Source of the DNA: Tistlia consotensis USBA 355
GTDB taxonomy: Bacteria > Pseudomonadota > Alphaproteobacteria > Kiloniellales > DSM-21159
Length of the DNA stretch: 64,000 bases
NCBI RefSeq assembly: GCF_900177295.1
Contig: NZ_FWZX01000004.1
Location: 124,001-188,000, forward strand
Reading direction: 5' to 3'
Below, piece after piece: positions 1 to 7,938 of the stretch (the stretch's first letter is position 1; each line of letters begins with the position of its first letter). The translations under genes and the position numbers were made by a program. Below the pieces are notes generated by a model, which worked only from the letters and a program-made list of their open reading frames with translations, was not told where the DNA came from and made no database searches.

Positions 1-1
1 G

Positions 2-682
2 GCCGAAGGCGCGCCGCCGCGGCCCGGCCGGCTGGCACTGCGTCACGGCGGCCGGCCCCTGGTCGCACGCCGCCGGCTCGCGGCGGCCCTCGGCAGCCGG
101 CTGCCGCGGCCGGGCCAGCGCATCGGCCTGCTCGGCGGCTCCTTCAACCCGGCCCACGCCGGCCATCGCCACATCAGCCTGCTGGCCCTGCAGCGGCTTG
201 GCCTCGATGGCCTCTGGTGGCTGGTCAGCCCGCAGAACCCGCTCAAGCCGAGCGCCGGCATGGCGCCCCACGCGGCGCGCATCGCGCGCGCCGAAAAGCT
301 CGCCAAGCATCGGGACATTACCGTGACCGGCATCGAGTCGGTGATCGGCACCCAGGCGACCGCCGATACCTTGGCAGCCCTGACCCGATATTTTCCCGGT
401 GTGCAGTTCGTCTGGATCATGGGCGCCGACAACTTGCAGCAGATCGCCCGCTGGGAGCGCTGGCCACAAATCTTTCATGCCGCCGCCATTGCGGTTTTCG
501 ATCGTCCCACCTATTCTCATAGGGCGTTGGCGGCCAAGGCTGCCCGGCGGTTCCGCAGGGCGCGGGTGGTCGGACGGGCGGTAGGCGGGCTGGCAACGCG
601 ACCACTCCCCGCCTGGGCCTTCCTTCCGATCCCGCTGTCGAAACTGTCGGCCACGGACCTGCGTCGCCTCGAGGGAGGATAG
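2..682 (+). CDS. nadD: Nicotinate-nucleotide adenylyltransferase NadD, 5' end outside window
   Basis: NadD joins nicotinate mononucleotide to AMP from ATP, giving deamido-NAD in cytoplasmic NAD synthesis. The frame is open from base 2 and encodes the nucleotidyltransferase signature GSFNPAHAGH (about residues 46-55 of the visible part), followed by LVSPQNPLK, a central WIMGADNL and a C-terminal LSATDLR that matches the family's ISSTxIR-type signature. No ATG, GTG or TTG lies in frame before the core motif, so the true start is probably upstream of the window. An internal ATG at 260 would delete the active site. About 50 nt separate it from the start of rsfS, the usual alphaproteobacterial order nadD-rsfS-rlmH. 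Identity is firm; only the N-terminus is unknown. Confidence 0.93.
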   Translation, partial: AEGAPPRPGRLALRHGGRPLVARRRLAAALGSRLPRPGQRIGLLGGSFNPAHAGHRHISLLALQRLGLDGLWWLVSPQNPLKPSAGMAPHAARIARAEKLAKHRDITVTGIESVIGTQATADTLAALTRYFPGVQFVWIMGADNLQQIARWERWPQIFHAAAIAVFDRPTYSHRALAAKAARRFRRARVVGRAVGGLATRPLPAWAFLPIPLSKLSATDLRRLEGG

Positions 683-732
683 GGTCGGCCGTCCGCCGTG
701 GACGGTCCGCAATCGTAAGGAGAAGGCGAGCC

Positions 733-1170
733 ATACCCACGAAATCCCTGGCGCTCAGCGCCGACAGCCAGCCGCTCTTCGCCTATGAGCCGGCCGGCGC
801 CATCCGCGGCGGAGCGGTCGATCCCGAGCAGCTGATCGAGCTCACCCGCGGCATTCTGGACGACGGCAAGGCGGAAGACGTCGTCGTCATCGATCTCTCC
901 CGGAAAAGCAGCTTCGCGGACACCCTGGTCATCGCGACCGGGCGCAACCAGCGCCAGATCGCGGCCCTGGCCGCACGTCTGCAGCAGGGCCTGAAGGCGG
1001 CCACTGGCCTGCCGGTCGCGGTCGAGGGCCTGCGCAGCTGCGACTGGGTGCTGATCGACGCCGGCGACATTGTCGTCCACCTGTTCCGCCCCGAAGTGCG
1101 TGAGTTCTACAATCTCGAGAAGATGTGGGGCATGGCACCGGCGACGCCGCAGCCGCACCCGCAGGCCTAG
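733..1170 (+). CDS. rsfS: Ribosomal silencing factor RsfS, probable ATA start
   Basis: RsfS binds ribosomal protein L14 and blocks joining of the 30S and 50S subunits when nutrients are low. The 145-residue product carries the family core: DDGKAEDVVVIDLSRKSSFADTLVIATGRN is seen in overlapping pieces, then AVEGLRSCDWVLIDAGDIVVH and HLFRPEVREFYNLEKMW near the C-terminus. The frame has no ATG, GTG or TTG between the upstream stop at 520-522 and the core. The strong Shine-Dalgarno AAGGAG at 717-722 is placed 10 nt before ATA at 733, giving a natural-looking N-terminus (M)PTKSLALSADSQ; CTG at 748 is the alternative. It lies between nadD and rlmH as expected. Either a rare ATA start or a G-to-A change in strain or assembly explains the absence of ATG. 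Confidence 0.88.
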   Translation: MPTKSLALSADSQPLFAYEPAGAIRGGAVDPEQLIELTRGILDDGKAEDVVVIDLSRKSSFADTLVIATGRNQRQIAALAARLQQGLKAATGLPVAVEGLRSCDWVLIDAGDIVVHLFRPEVREFYNLEKMWGMAPATPQPHPQA

Positions 1171-1211
1171 GACGCGCGGCGCGGCCGGCGGCCGCGCCGC
1201 GGACTGCGCGC

Positions 1212-1682
1212 ATGCGTCTTCACCTCCTGGCGGTCGGCCGCCTGCGCGGCGGGCCGATGGCCGCGCTCTACGACGACTACGCCCGGCGCCTGCGCGGTCA
1301 GCCGCTCGGGCCTCTCGACCTGCGCGAAGTCGAGGAGAAGCGGCCGCTGGCCGCCGCCGCGCTCAAGGCCCGCGAGGCCGGGCTGCTGCTGGAAGCCTGC
1401 CCGTCCGCGGCGCGGCTGGTCGCCCTCGACGGCGGCGGCCGGACGCTGTCGTCGGAGGCTCTGGCCGAGACCCTCGGGCGCTGGCGCGACGAGGGCGTCG
1501 GCGACGCCGCCTTCGCGATCGGGGGGGCGGAGGGCCACGGCCCGGCCCTGCTGGCGCGCGCCGACCTCAGGCTGTCGCTGGGCGCGATGACCTGGCCGCA
1601 CATGCTGGTGCGCGTGCTGATCGCCGAGCAGCTGTTCCGCGCCGACTCGATCCTCTCCGGCCACCCCTACCACCGAGCCTGA
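1212..1682 (+). CDS. rlmH: 23S rRNA pseudouridine-1915 N3-methyltransferase RlmH
   Basis: RlmH is a SPOUT-class enzyme that methylates pseudouridine 1915 in helix 69 of 23S rRNA using S-adenosylmethionine. The product is 156 residues, the usual family length (about 155). It starts MRLHLLAVGRL, contains the SAM-binding loop FAIGGAEGHG and ends RADSILSGHPYHRA, the conserved C-terminal active-site segment. I chose ATG 1212; the frame is open further upstream to 1125 but that extension is low-complexity Ala/Arg/Pro and overlaps the rsfS end. It follows rsfS by 41 nt and both proteins act on the large subunit. A hairpin follows the stop codon. Confidence 0.95.
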   Translation: MRLHLLAVGRLRGGPMAALYDDYARRLRGQPLGPLDLREVEEKRPLAAAALKAREAGLLLEACPSAARLVALDGGGRTLSSEALAETLGRWRDEGVGDAAFAIGGAEGHGPALLARADLRLSLGAMTWPHMLVRVLIAEQLFRADSILSGHPYHRA

Positions 1683-1698
1683 CCTTTCGCCTCCCGCG

Positions 1699-1720
1699 CC
1701 CGTTCGCGGGGGCCTTTATT
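1699..1720 (+). terminator. Possible terminator after rlmH
   Basis: Just downstream of the rlmH stop lies CCCG-TTCG-CGGG (1699-1710), a short stem closed by a stable TTCG tetraloop, followed by GGCCTTTATT. The stem is only four pairs and the T-run is imperfect. It could be a weak terminator or an mRNA-processing site between rlmH and gpmA. Confidence 0.35.
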
Positions 1721-1776
1721 CCGGCCGATCCGGACGCTAAACAGGGGCCGCCGAACCCGAGGAGGACCCGATCGCG

Positions 1777-2424
1777 ATGAACGCCCTCTTGCTGCTGCGC
1801 CATGGCCAGAGCGACTGGAACGCCCAGAACCGCTTCACGGGCTTCGTCGACGTCGACTTGACCGAGGCCGGCGAAGCCGAGGCCAGGAAGGGCGGCCGGG
1901 CGCTGCGCGGCATGCCGATCGACCGGCTCTACGCCTCGACCCTGAAGCGCGCCTACCGCACGGTCGAGCTGGCCATGGACGCCTGCGGCGACAACGAGAA
2001 GCTGCGCGACGCCGAGGGCCACTGGATCATCACCCGGCACGACGACCTGCGCGAGCGCGACTACGGCGACCTCGCCGGCCTCAACAAGGCCGAGACGGCC
2101 GAGCGCTACGGCAAGGAGCAGGTGCACATCTGGCGGCGCAGCTACGACGTCGCCCCGCCGGGCGGCGAGAGCCTGGCCGACGTCGTCGCCCGGGTCGGCC
2201 CCTACTACGAGCGCGAGATCCTGCCGAAGCTCCGGGCCGGCGAGACGGTGCTGGTCGGCGCCCACGGCAACACCGTGCGGGCCCTGCTGGTCGTGCTCGG
2301 CATGAACACGCCGGACGACATCTCCGGCGTCGAGATCCCGACCGGCGTGCCGATGCTGTTCGAGCTGAAGGACGGCCGCCCGACGGCCTATCGCTTCCTC
2401 GACGGCGAGGCCGCGGCGGAATAG
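1777..2424 (+). CDS. gpmA: 2,3-bisphosphoglycerate-dependent phosphoglycerate mutase
   Basis: This enzyme interconverts 3- and 2-phosphoglycerate in glycolysis and gluconeogenesis. The 215-residue protein starts with the histidine-phosphatase signature LLLRHGQSDWN (phospho-histidine about residue 9), then the dPGM-specific NRFTGFVDVDLTEAGEAEA and LNKAETAERYG. The second catalytic histidine is in VGAHGNTVRALLVVLGM. The E. coli ERHYG motif reads ERDYGDLAGLN here. The length is shorter than the E. coli enzyme (about 250), which matches the compact alphaproteobacterial form. A GAGGAGG Shine-Dalgarno precedes the ATG. It stands alone between rlmH and envC and may have its own promoter in the 94-nt gap. 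Confidence 0.93.
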   Translation: MNALLLLRHGQSDWNAQNRFTGFVDVDLTEAGEAEARKGGRALRGMPIDRLYASTLKRAYRTVELAMDACGDNEKLRDAEGHWIITRHDDLRERDYGDLAGLNKAETAERYGKEQVHIWRRSYDVAPPGGESLADVVARVGPYYEREILPKLRAGETVLVGAHGNTVRALLVVLGMNTPDDISGVEIPTGVPMLFELKDGRPTAYRFLDGEAAAE

Positions 2425-2506
2425 CGCGCGCCGCGGTCCCCTCCTCACGGCATGATGAAGCGAGCGTAACGCGACGCGACACCGCTTTTTCGTTAGGCTG
2501 CCGCCG

Positions 2507-3886
2507 ATGCGCCTGTCCCGCCTTCTGCTGTCGGCCGCGCTGCCCGTGAGTCTGGCGGCGGCTGCCTGCAATTGCGCGGAGGCGGCGGGCGACGAGCCGG
2601 CGGCGCCGGCCAGCAAGCTGCAGGATGTCCAGCAGCAGCTCGAACGCAAGAAGAGCCGGGCCGAGGAGCTGTCGCGCCAGCGTCAGGCGCTGCGTGACGA
2701 GATCGCCGGCCTGCGCCAGCAGGCGATCACCGCGGCGCGCGATGCCCAGAACCTGGAGAGCGACCTCGACGCCATCGAGTACACGCTCGCCGCCCTGCGC
2801 GCCGAGGAGGCGCGGCTCAACCACAGCCTCGACCTGCAGCGCCAGCAGCTGACCGAGACCCTGGCGGCGCTGCAGCGCGTCGCCCTGCTGCCGCCGGAGA
2901 GCCTGCTCGGCCAGCCCGGCGAGCCGCTCGATCTGGCGCGCGGCGCCCTGCTGCTGGGCGTCGCGGTGCCGGCGATCGAGGCCAAGGCGGCCAAGCTGCG
3001 CAAGGACCTCGAGACGCTGGCCGACCTGCATCAGCAGATCGACGGGCAGCGCCGCGAGCTGGGCAGCGCCGCGACGCGCCTGGCCGGCGAGCGCCGGAAG
3101 CTCGACAGCCTCGTCGAGCGCAAGCAGGCCCTCGAGGCCGAGACCGGCGCGCACCAGACAGCGACCGAGCGGCAGGTCGCGAAGCTGGCCGACGAGGCGC
3201 AGTCGCTGCGCGACCTGATCCGCCGCCTCGACGAGGACCGCAAGCGCCGCGAGGACGAGGCGCGCCGGGCGCGCGTCGCCGCCGAGCAGGCTGCCGCCGC
3301 CGCCGAGGCACGCGCCCGCGCCGAGGCGGCCCGGCAGGCCCAGGCGACCCAGGGCGGCCAGAGCACGCCGCCAGCGGCGGGCAAGGCCGCCCCGTCACCG
3401 GCGGCGGCCCCCCAGGTCGCAGCGGTCCCGAGCGCGCCGCCGGTCGATCTCGGCAAGCCCGACGGCCTGCGGCAATTCGACGGCAAGCCGCACACGCTGG
3501 TCATGCCGGTGCGCGGGCGCATCTCCCGGCGCTTCGGCGAACCGGCACAGGGCGGCTTCGAATCGACTCAGGGCATGACCTTGACGGCCCGCGCCGGCTC
3601 GACGGTGGTGGCGCCTTACGACGGCCGCGTCGTTTATGCCGGGCCTTTCCGCGGCTATGGGCTTATCTTGATCATCCAACATGGCGACGAATATCATTCC
3701 CTGGTAGCGGGCTTCGGCCGCTTGACGGCGGTTGTCGGACAGTGGGTCCTGGCCGGGGAACCGGTCGGTACGCTCCGCACGGGTGCGGAGCCCGACCAGA
3801 GGCTCTATCTGGAGCTGCGGAAAGACGGAGATCCGATCGATCCGCTGCCCCTGCTTGCAACTGGCGACGACAAAGCGAGAGGCTGA
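2507..3886 (+). CDS. envC: EnvC-like murein hydrolase activator with degenerate M23 domain
   Basis: EnvC is a periplasmic septal factor that switches on AmiA/AmiB-type amidases during cell separation. The 459-residue product has a signal peptide (first about 25 residues), a long Gln/Arg/Glu-rich coiled coil (about 38-270), an Ala/Pro linker and a C-terminal LytM domain (about 325-450). In that domain the zinc-binding histidine is missing: the usual HxGxD segment reads TQGMTLT, although QHGDEYHSL is retained. Loss of zinc ligands is typical of EnvC activators, as opposed to active M23 peptidases. The stop overlaps the ctpA start (TGATG), which suggests translational coupling; envC-ctpA is a common pair. 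Confidence 0.9.
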   Translation: MRLSRLLLSAALPVSLAAAACNCAEAAGDEPAAPASKLQDVQQQLERKKSRAEELSRQRQALRDEIAGLRQQAITAARDAQNLESDLDAIEYTLAALRAEEARLNHSLDLQRQQLTETLAALQRVALLPPESLLGQPGEPLDLARGALLLGVAVPAIEAKAAKLRKDLETLADLHQQIDGQRRELGSAATRLAGERRKLDSLVERKQALEAETGAHQTATERQVAKLADEAQSLRDLIRRLDEDRKRREDEARRARVAAEQAAAAAEARARAEAARQAQATQGGQSTPPAAGKAAPSPAAAPQVAAVPSAPPVDLGKPDGLRQFDGKPHTLVMPVRGRISRRFGEPAQGGFESTQGMTLTARAGSTVVAPYDGRVVYAGPFRGYGLILIIQHGDEYHSLVAGFGRLTAVVGQWVLAGEPVGTLRTGAEPDQRLYLELRKDGDPIDPLPLLATGDDKARG

Positions 3887-5220
3887 TGCGATTCCTTCTT
3901 CCGGCGGCCGCGGCCGTCTTTCTGCTGACGGCGCTGCCGGCGACCCAGGCGGAAGACAACCAGTCTACCTACGAGCAGCTCAAGCTGTTCGGTGACGTCT
4001 TCGAGCGGGTGCGCAGCGACTACGTCGAGCAGGTCAGCGACGAGAAGCTGATCGAGGCGGCGATCCGCGGCATGCTCAGCAGCCTCGACCCGCACTCCAG
4101 CTACATGGATCCCGAGTCCTTCGGCGACATGCGGATCCAGACCCGCGGCGAGTTCGGCGGCCTCGGCATCGAGGTCACGCTGGACAACGGCGTGATCAAG
4201 GTGGTCTCGCCGATCGAGGACACGCCGGCCTACCGGGCCGGCCTCGAGGCCGGCGACCTGATCACCCACCTGGACGGCGAGCCGGTGATGGGCCTGTCGC
4301 TCAGCGAGGCGGTCGACAAGATGCGCGGGCCCGTCGACAGCAGCCTGACCCTGACCATCGTGCGCGGCGACCAGGAGCCCTTCAACGTCACGCTGAAGCG
4401 CGCGGTCATCAAGGTCCAGTCGGTGCGCAGCCACGTCGAGGGCGACGACATCGGCTACCTGCGCATCACGACCTTCAACGAGCAGACCTCGCCGGGCGTC
4501 GAGCAGGCGATGGAATCGCTGAAGCGCCAGCTCGGCGACAAGATGCACGGCCTGATCCTCGACCTGCGCAACAACCCGGGCGGCCTGCTCGACGAGGCCA
4601 TCACGGTCGCCGACGACTTCCTCGACAAGGGCGAGATCGTCTCGACCCGCGGCCGTCACCAGGACGACACCAAGCGCTGGAACGCCACGCCCGGCGACCT
4701 CGCGGACGGCATTCCGATGGTCGTGCTGATCAACGGCGGCTCGGCCTCGGCCTCGGAGATCGTCTCCGGCGCCCTGCAGGACCACCGGCGCGCGATCATC
4801 ATGGGCACCAAGTCCTTCGGCAAGGGCTCGGTCCAGACGATCATCCCGCTGGCCCAGCACGGGGCGATGCGGCTGACCACGGCGCGCTACTACACGCCGA
4901 GCGGCCGCTCGATCCAGAACACCGGCATCACGCCGGACATCTACGTCGCGCGTGCCAAGCTCGAGGAGATCAAGGGCGGCCCGCAGCGCCGCGAGGCCGA
5001 CCTGCCGGGTGCCCTGACCAACGACACCCTGCCCAAGCCGCAGCCTCCCAAGGAGGGCGAGAAGGGCAAGCCGGGCGACCAGGGCAAGGACGGTGCGGGC
5101 AAGGCGCCCGGCGCGACGGCCGGCGGCAGCCCCGACGAGGCCGTCGACGACTACCAGCTGGCCCGCGCGGTCGACCTGCTGAAGGGGCTCTACCTGTTCA
5201 GCCAGCGGACCACCAACTGA
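3886..5220 (+). CDS. ctpA: Carboxy-terminal processing protease CtpA (S41)
   Basis: CtpA is an exported serine protease that trims C-termini of envelope proteins and often controls peptidoglycan hydrolases, which fits its coupling to envC. The 444-residue protein has a signal peptide (MRFLLPAAAAVFLLTALPATQA), a PDZ domain (about 80-170, with GGLGIEV and SPIEDTPAYRAGLEAGD), and the S41 core. The Ser-Lys dyad is in GGSASASEIVSGAL (Ser about 288) and GTKSFGKGSVQT (Lys about 313). The C-terminal tail (about 370-430) is low-complexity and rich in Pro, Lys and Gly before a final short helix. ATG 3886 overlaps the envC stop. Two perfect hairpins follow the gene. Confidence 0.95.
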   Translation: MRFLLPAAAAVFLLTALPATQAEDNQSTYEQLKLFGDVFERVRSDYVEQVSDEKLIEAAIRGMLSSLDPHSSYMDPESFGDMRIQTRGEFGGLGIEVTLDNGVIKVVSPIEDTPAYRAGLEAGDLITHLDGEPVMGLSLSEAVDKMRGPVDSSLTLTIVRGDQEPFNVTLKRAVIKVQSVRSHVEGDDIGYLRITTFNEQTSPGVEQAMESLKRQLGDKMHGLILDLRNNPGGLLDEAITVADDFLDKGEIVSTRGRHQDDTKRWNATPGDLADGIPMVVLINGGSASASEIVSGALQDHRRAIIMGTKSFGKGSVQTIIPLAQHGAMRLTTARYYTPSGRSIQNTGITPDIYVARAKLEEIKGGPQRREADLPGALTNDTLPKPQPPKEGEKGKPGDQGKDGAGKAPGATAGGSPDEAVDDYQLARAVDLLKGLYLFSQRTTN

Positions 5221-5244
5221 CCGTTCCGGGACGCGCGACCCGGG

Positions 5245-5304
5245 CGGCCGGCATGCCGTGCCGGCCGGCCCGGGCGCGGCGTGCGGCCGGCTTTCTCCGG
5301 CCGC
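5245..5304 (+). terminator. Tandem hairpins after ctpA
   Basis: Two perfect inverted repeats follow the ctpA stop. The first pairs 5245-5253 with 5259-5267 around the loop TGCCG; the second pairs GCGGCCGG at 5283-5290 with CCGGCCGC at 5297-5304 around CTTTCT. Neither has a strong downstream T-run. Rho-assisted or intrinsic termination of the envC-ctpA transcript is the simplest reading. The rest of the 5221-5416 gap shows no gene. Confidence 0.5.
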
Positions 5305-5416
5305 CTGCTTCCGATAGGTTGCCCTGTCGGATCGGGCGCCGCGCCAACGGCCTGCCGCGCGACCGGCAGGTGCGAACCGGCAAGGGGGAGGCGGCCGCCG
5401 AGGCCGCCGGACAGTC

Positions 5417-6646
5417 GTGGGTGCAGCGTCGGTGAAGGACAAGGGACGCGGCCGGGGCGGCCGACAGCCGGGGCGGCCGCGTCGTCGCGGCCTGCTGGCG
5501 CTCGCCCTGGCTTGGCTGCTGCTGCTGCTCGCCGTCGGCGGCGCGCTGATCTACGCCTTCCTGAGCTACCAGGCGGGTCTGCCCGAGCCGGCCGTGACGC
5601 CGCCGCCGCGCTTCGAGGAAGCGCCGGTGCCGGCGCCCCAGCCGCCGGAGCAGAGTCCCGCCGGACCGGCGGGCGCGGTGCCCAGCGAGGCGATGCCGTC
5701 GACCGCCGCGCCGGAACCCGCCGAGGCGCCCACCGAGCCGCCCGCCGGCCCCGCGCCGACGCAGCGCAGCGAGGCTGAGCACACGCCCACGGCGCCGCCA
5801 CCGCCGGCCAAGCCCGATCACGGCACCGAGGGCTCGGCCGGCCAGCACGCCGGGCCCGAGCAGCAGGCCGCGATACCGAAACCCGAGCCGGCGCCGCCGC
5901 CGGCCCCGGTGGAGCCGGCCTGGCAACGCTTCGCGATGCCCTACGCCGGCGCGCCCAGCGTGCCGCGCATCGCCGTGGTGGTGACCGGTCTCGGCCTCCA
6001 CGACAGCCTGACCCGGGAGGCGATCGAGGACCTGCCGGCCGGTATCACGCTGTCCTTCTCGCCCTACGCCCGGGGGGTCGAGACCTGGCTGGCCCAGGCG
6101 CGCGCCAACGGCCACGAGGTCATGCTCGACCTGCCGATGGAGCCGACCAGCTATCCGAACAGCGATCCGGGACACTTCGCGCTCTTCGTCTCGAAGACGC
6201 CCGAGCAGAACCTCGACCAGCTGAGCCAGGTCCTGGCGCGCGGCAGCGCCTACGTCGGCGTCGCCGCCGTCATGGGCTCGCGCTTCACCGCCGACGCCGA
6301 CGCCCTGCGTCCGGTGCTCAGCGCGCTCGGCGCACGCGGGCTGATCTTTCTCGACAACAGCGCCAGCGACAACAGCGTCGCGGTCAAGCTCGGCCGGCAG
6401 CTCGGCGTGCCGACGCTCTACAACGACCGCACGCTCGACGGCGAGTTCGTCCAGGCCAACGCCATCGACTCGCGGCTCGCCCAGGTCGAGCGGCTGGCCC
6501 GCACCAAGGGCGTCGCCATCGCCATGGCCAACGTCTACCCGACGACCTTCCGGCAGCTCGAGACCTGGGCAGCCGGGCTCAAGGAGAAGGGCCTGGCGCT
6601 GGCGCCGATCAGCTCGCTGATCGGCCGCCAGCCGCCGCCGGAATGA
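5417..6646 (+). CDS. Divergent polysaccharide deacetylase family protein (YibQ/DUF610)
   Basis: The family belongs to the polysaccharide deacetylase (NodB-like) fold but lacks the classical metal-binding pattern; its substrate is not established. The 409-residue product has a basic N-terminus, one membrane anchor (about residues 25-48), a Pro/Ala/Glu-rich linker (about 50-170) and the periplasmic domain (about 180-405) with RIAVVVTGLGL, GITLSFSPYA, HEVMLDLPMEP and LIFLDNSASDNSVA. The start is GTG 5417 or GTG 5432; neither has a clear Shine-Dalgarno advantage. In many alphaproteobacteria it follows envC-ctpA, which suggests a cell-envelope role. The stop region overlaps the alternative rppH start. 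Confidence 0.88.
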   Translation: MGAASVKDKGRGRGGRQPGRPRRRGLLALALAWLLLLLAVGGALIYAFLSYQAGLPEPAVTPPPRFEEAPVPAPQPPEQSPAGPAGAVPSEAMPSTAAPEPAEAPTEPPAGPAPTQRSEAEHTPTAPPPPAKPDHGTEGSAGQHAGPEQQAAIPKPEPAPPPAPVEPAWQRFAMPYAGAPSVPRIAVVVTGLGLHDSLTREAIEDLPAGITLSFSPYARGVETWLAQARANGHEVMLDLPMEPTSYPNSDPGHFALFVSKTPEQNLDQLSQVLARGSAYVGVAAVMGSRFTADADALRPVLSALGARGLIFLDNSASDNSVAVKLGRQLGVPTLYNDRTLDGEFVQANAIDSRLAQVERLARTKGVAIAMANVYPTTFRQLETWAAGLKEKGLALAPISSLIGRQPPPE

Positions 6647-6663
6647 CCCGAGAAGGAAGCGCG

Positions 6664-7200
6664 ATGAGCCATCCGAGCTACGACCCGACCGCGAGCGGCA
6701 GCATCGACCGGGCCGAGGCGGAGCGCCTGCCCTATCGGCTCGGCGTCGGCGTCCTGCTGCTCGATCCCGGCAACCGCGTGTTCGTCGCCCAGCGCGCCGA
6801 CATGAAGACCGCGGCCTGGCAGATGCCCCAGGGCGGCATCGACCAGGGCGAGGCGCCGCTGCCGGCGGCCTACCGCGAGCTGCAGGAGGAGACCGGCGTC
6901 ACCTCGGTCGAGCTGCTCGCAGAGAGCCGGGACTGGCTGGCCTACGACCTGCCGCTCGACCTCATCCCCAAGCTGTGGGGCGGCCGTTTCCGGGGCCAGA
7001 AGCAGAAGTGGTTCGCCATGCGCTTTCTCGGCGACGAGAGCGAGATCGACATCTTCGGGCCGGACCAGGAGTTCACGACCTGGCGCTGGGCGTCCCTGCG
7101 CGAGCTGCCGCAGCTCATCGTGCCCTTCAAGGTCGAGCTCTACCGCCGCCTGGTCGAGGAGTTCGCGCCGCTGATCGAAGGCGGCGGGGCCGCTCAGTAG
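6664..7200 (+). CDS. rppH: RNA pyrophosphohydrolase RppH
   Basis: RppH removes pyrophosphate from 5'-triphosphorylated RNA and so starts 5'-end-dependent mRNA decay. The product (178 residues from this start) contains the Nudix box GGIDQGEAPLPAAYRELQ followed by EETGV, plus MPQGG, LPLDLIPKLWGG and GQKQKWF, all typical of RppH. ATG 6664 is preferred because AAGGA lies 6 nt upstream; an in-frame ATG at 6643 overlaps the stop of the upstream gene (ATGA) and would add seven residues. Coupling to the deacetylase gene is common in this class. The 3' end overlaps the convergent HAD gene by 7 nt. Confidence 0.94.
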   Translation: MSHPSYDPTASGSIDRAEAERLPYRLGVGVLLLDPGNRVFVAQRADMKTAAWQMPQGGIDQGEAPLPAAYRELQEETGVTSVELLAESRDWLAYDLPLDLIPKLWGGRFRGQKQKWFAMRFLGDESEIDIFGPDQEFTTWRWASLRELPQLIVPFKVELYRRLVEEFAPLIEGGGAAQ

Positions 7201-7874
7201 CGGCCGCCGACCTCGTCGATGTGGCGCAGCAGGTCGGCCGGATCCTCGTAGACCCGGTAGGCGCTGCTGCGCTCCAGCTCGTCACGGCCGTAGCCGCCGG
7301 ACAGCAGGCCGACGCCGAGCGCCCCGGCGCGGCGTGCGGCCATCATGTCCCAGATGCTGTCGCCGACGACACAGGCGCTGCCGATCTCGACGCCGAGCGC
7401 CTCCGCCGTGGCCAGGAACAGGTCGGGATCGGGCTTGGCGTACTTCACCTTGTCCCGGGTCACCACGGGGATGCGGGCGAGGTCGACGCCGAGCCGCTCC
7501 AGAACCGGCCCGGCCGTCTCGATGCGGCCGCTGGTGGCGATGCCCCAGGGAATCTCCTGGTCGCTCAGGTGGGCAAGCAGCGCGCGGGCGCCGGGCAGGG
7601 GCCGCACGCGATCGGAGCGGCTGTTGTAGGCCGCCGCATGGCAGCGGCGCAGGCGCTCGATGCGGGCCGCATCGATCTCCAGGCCGGTCTCGCGCAGCAG
7701 CATGTTGGTGAACAGGCCGCCGCTCATGCCGATCTTGCGATGGATGCGCCAGACCGACAGCTCGATGCCCTCGGCGTCGAGCGCCTCCTGCCAAGCCAGG
7801 ACGTGCTGGTAGAGGCTGTCGACGAGCGTGCCGTCGAGGTCGAAGAGGAACGACGTCTGGCGGTGCGCGACCAT
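7194..7874 (-). CDS. HAD-superfamily hydrolase, phosphoglycolate-phosphatase-like
   Basis: A cytoplasmic phosphatase of the haloacid dehalogenase superfamily. The 226-residue protein shows motif I FLFDLDGTLVDS (nucleophile Asp about 12), a helical cap (about 20-85), motif II ATSGR, the motif III lysine in KYAKPDPDLF, and motif IV VVGDSIWDM. These features place it with phosphoglycolate phosphatase and beta-phosphoglucomutase relatives; the real substrate cannot be read from sequence. It is transcribed after the ferritin-like gene (64-nt gap) and converges on rppH with a 7-nt overlap. Confidence 0.82.
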   Translation of the reverse strand: MVAHRQTSFLFDLDGTLVDSLYQHVLAWQEALDAEGIELSVWRIHRKIGMSGGLFTNMLLRETGLEIDAARIERLRRCHAAAYNSRSDRVRPLPGARALLAHLSDQEIPWGIATSGRIETAGPVLERLGVDLARIPVVTRDKVKYAKPDPDLFLATAEALGVEIGSACVVGDSIWDMMAARRAGALGVGLLSGGYGRDELERSSAYRVYEDPADLLRHIDEVGGRY

Positions 7875-7938
7875 CGACGCTCCCCTTCACGCCTCACCCC
7901 GGCGTTCGCGTCAGCGCCGCCGGCGGGCCGCCGCGGAC

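Noticed and set aside
260-682. Short ORF starting at ATG 260 as a complete gene
   Set aside because: It is the 3' part of nadD; the active-site motif GSFNPAHAGH lies upstream in the same frame.
3487-3860. The envC M23 domain as an active zinc peptidase
   Set aside because: The first zinc ligand motif (HxGxD) is replaced by TQGMTLT, which fits a non-catalytic amidase activator.
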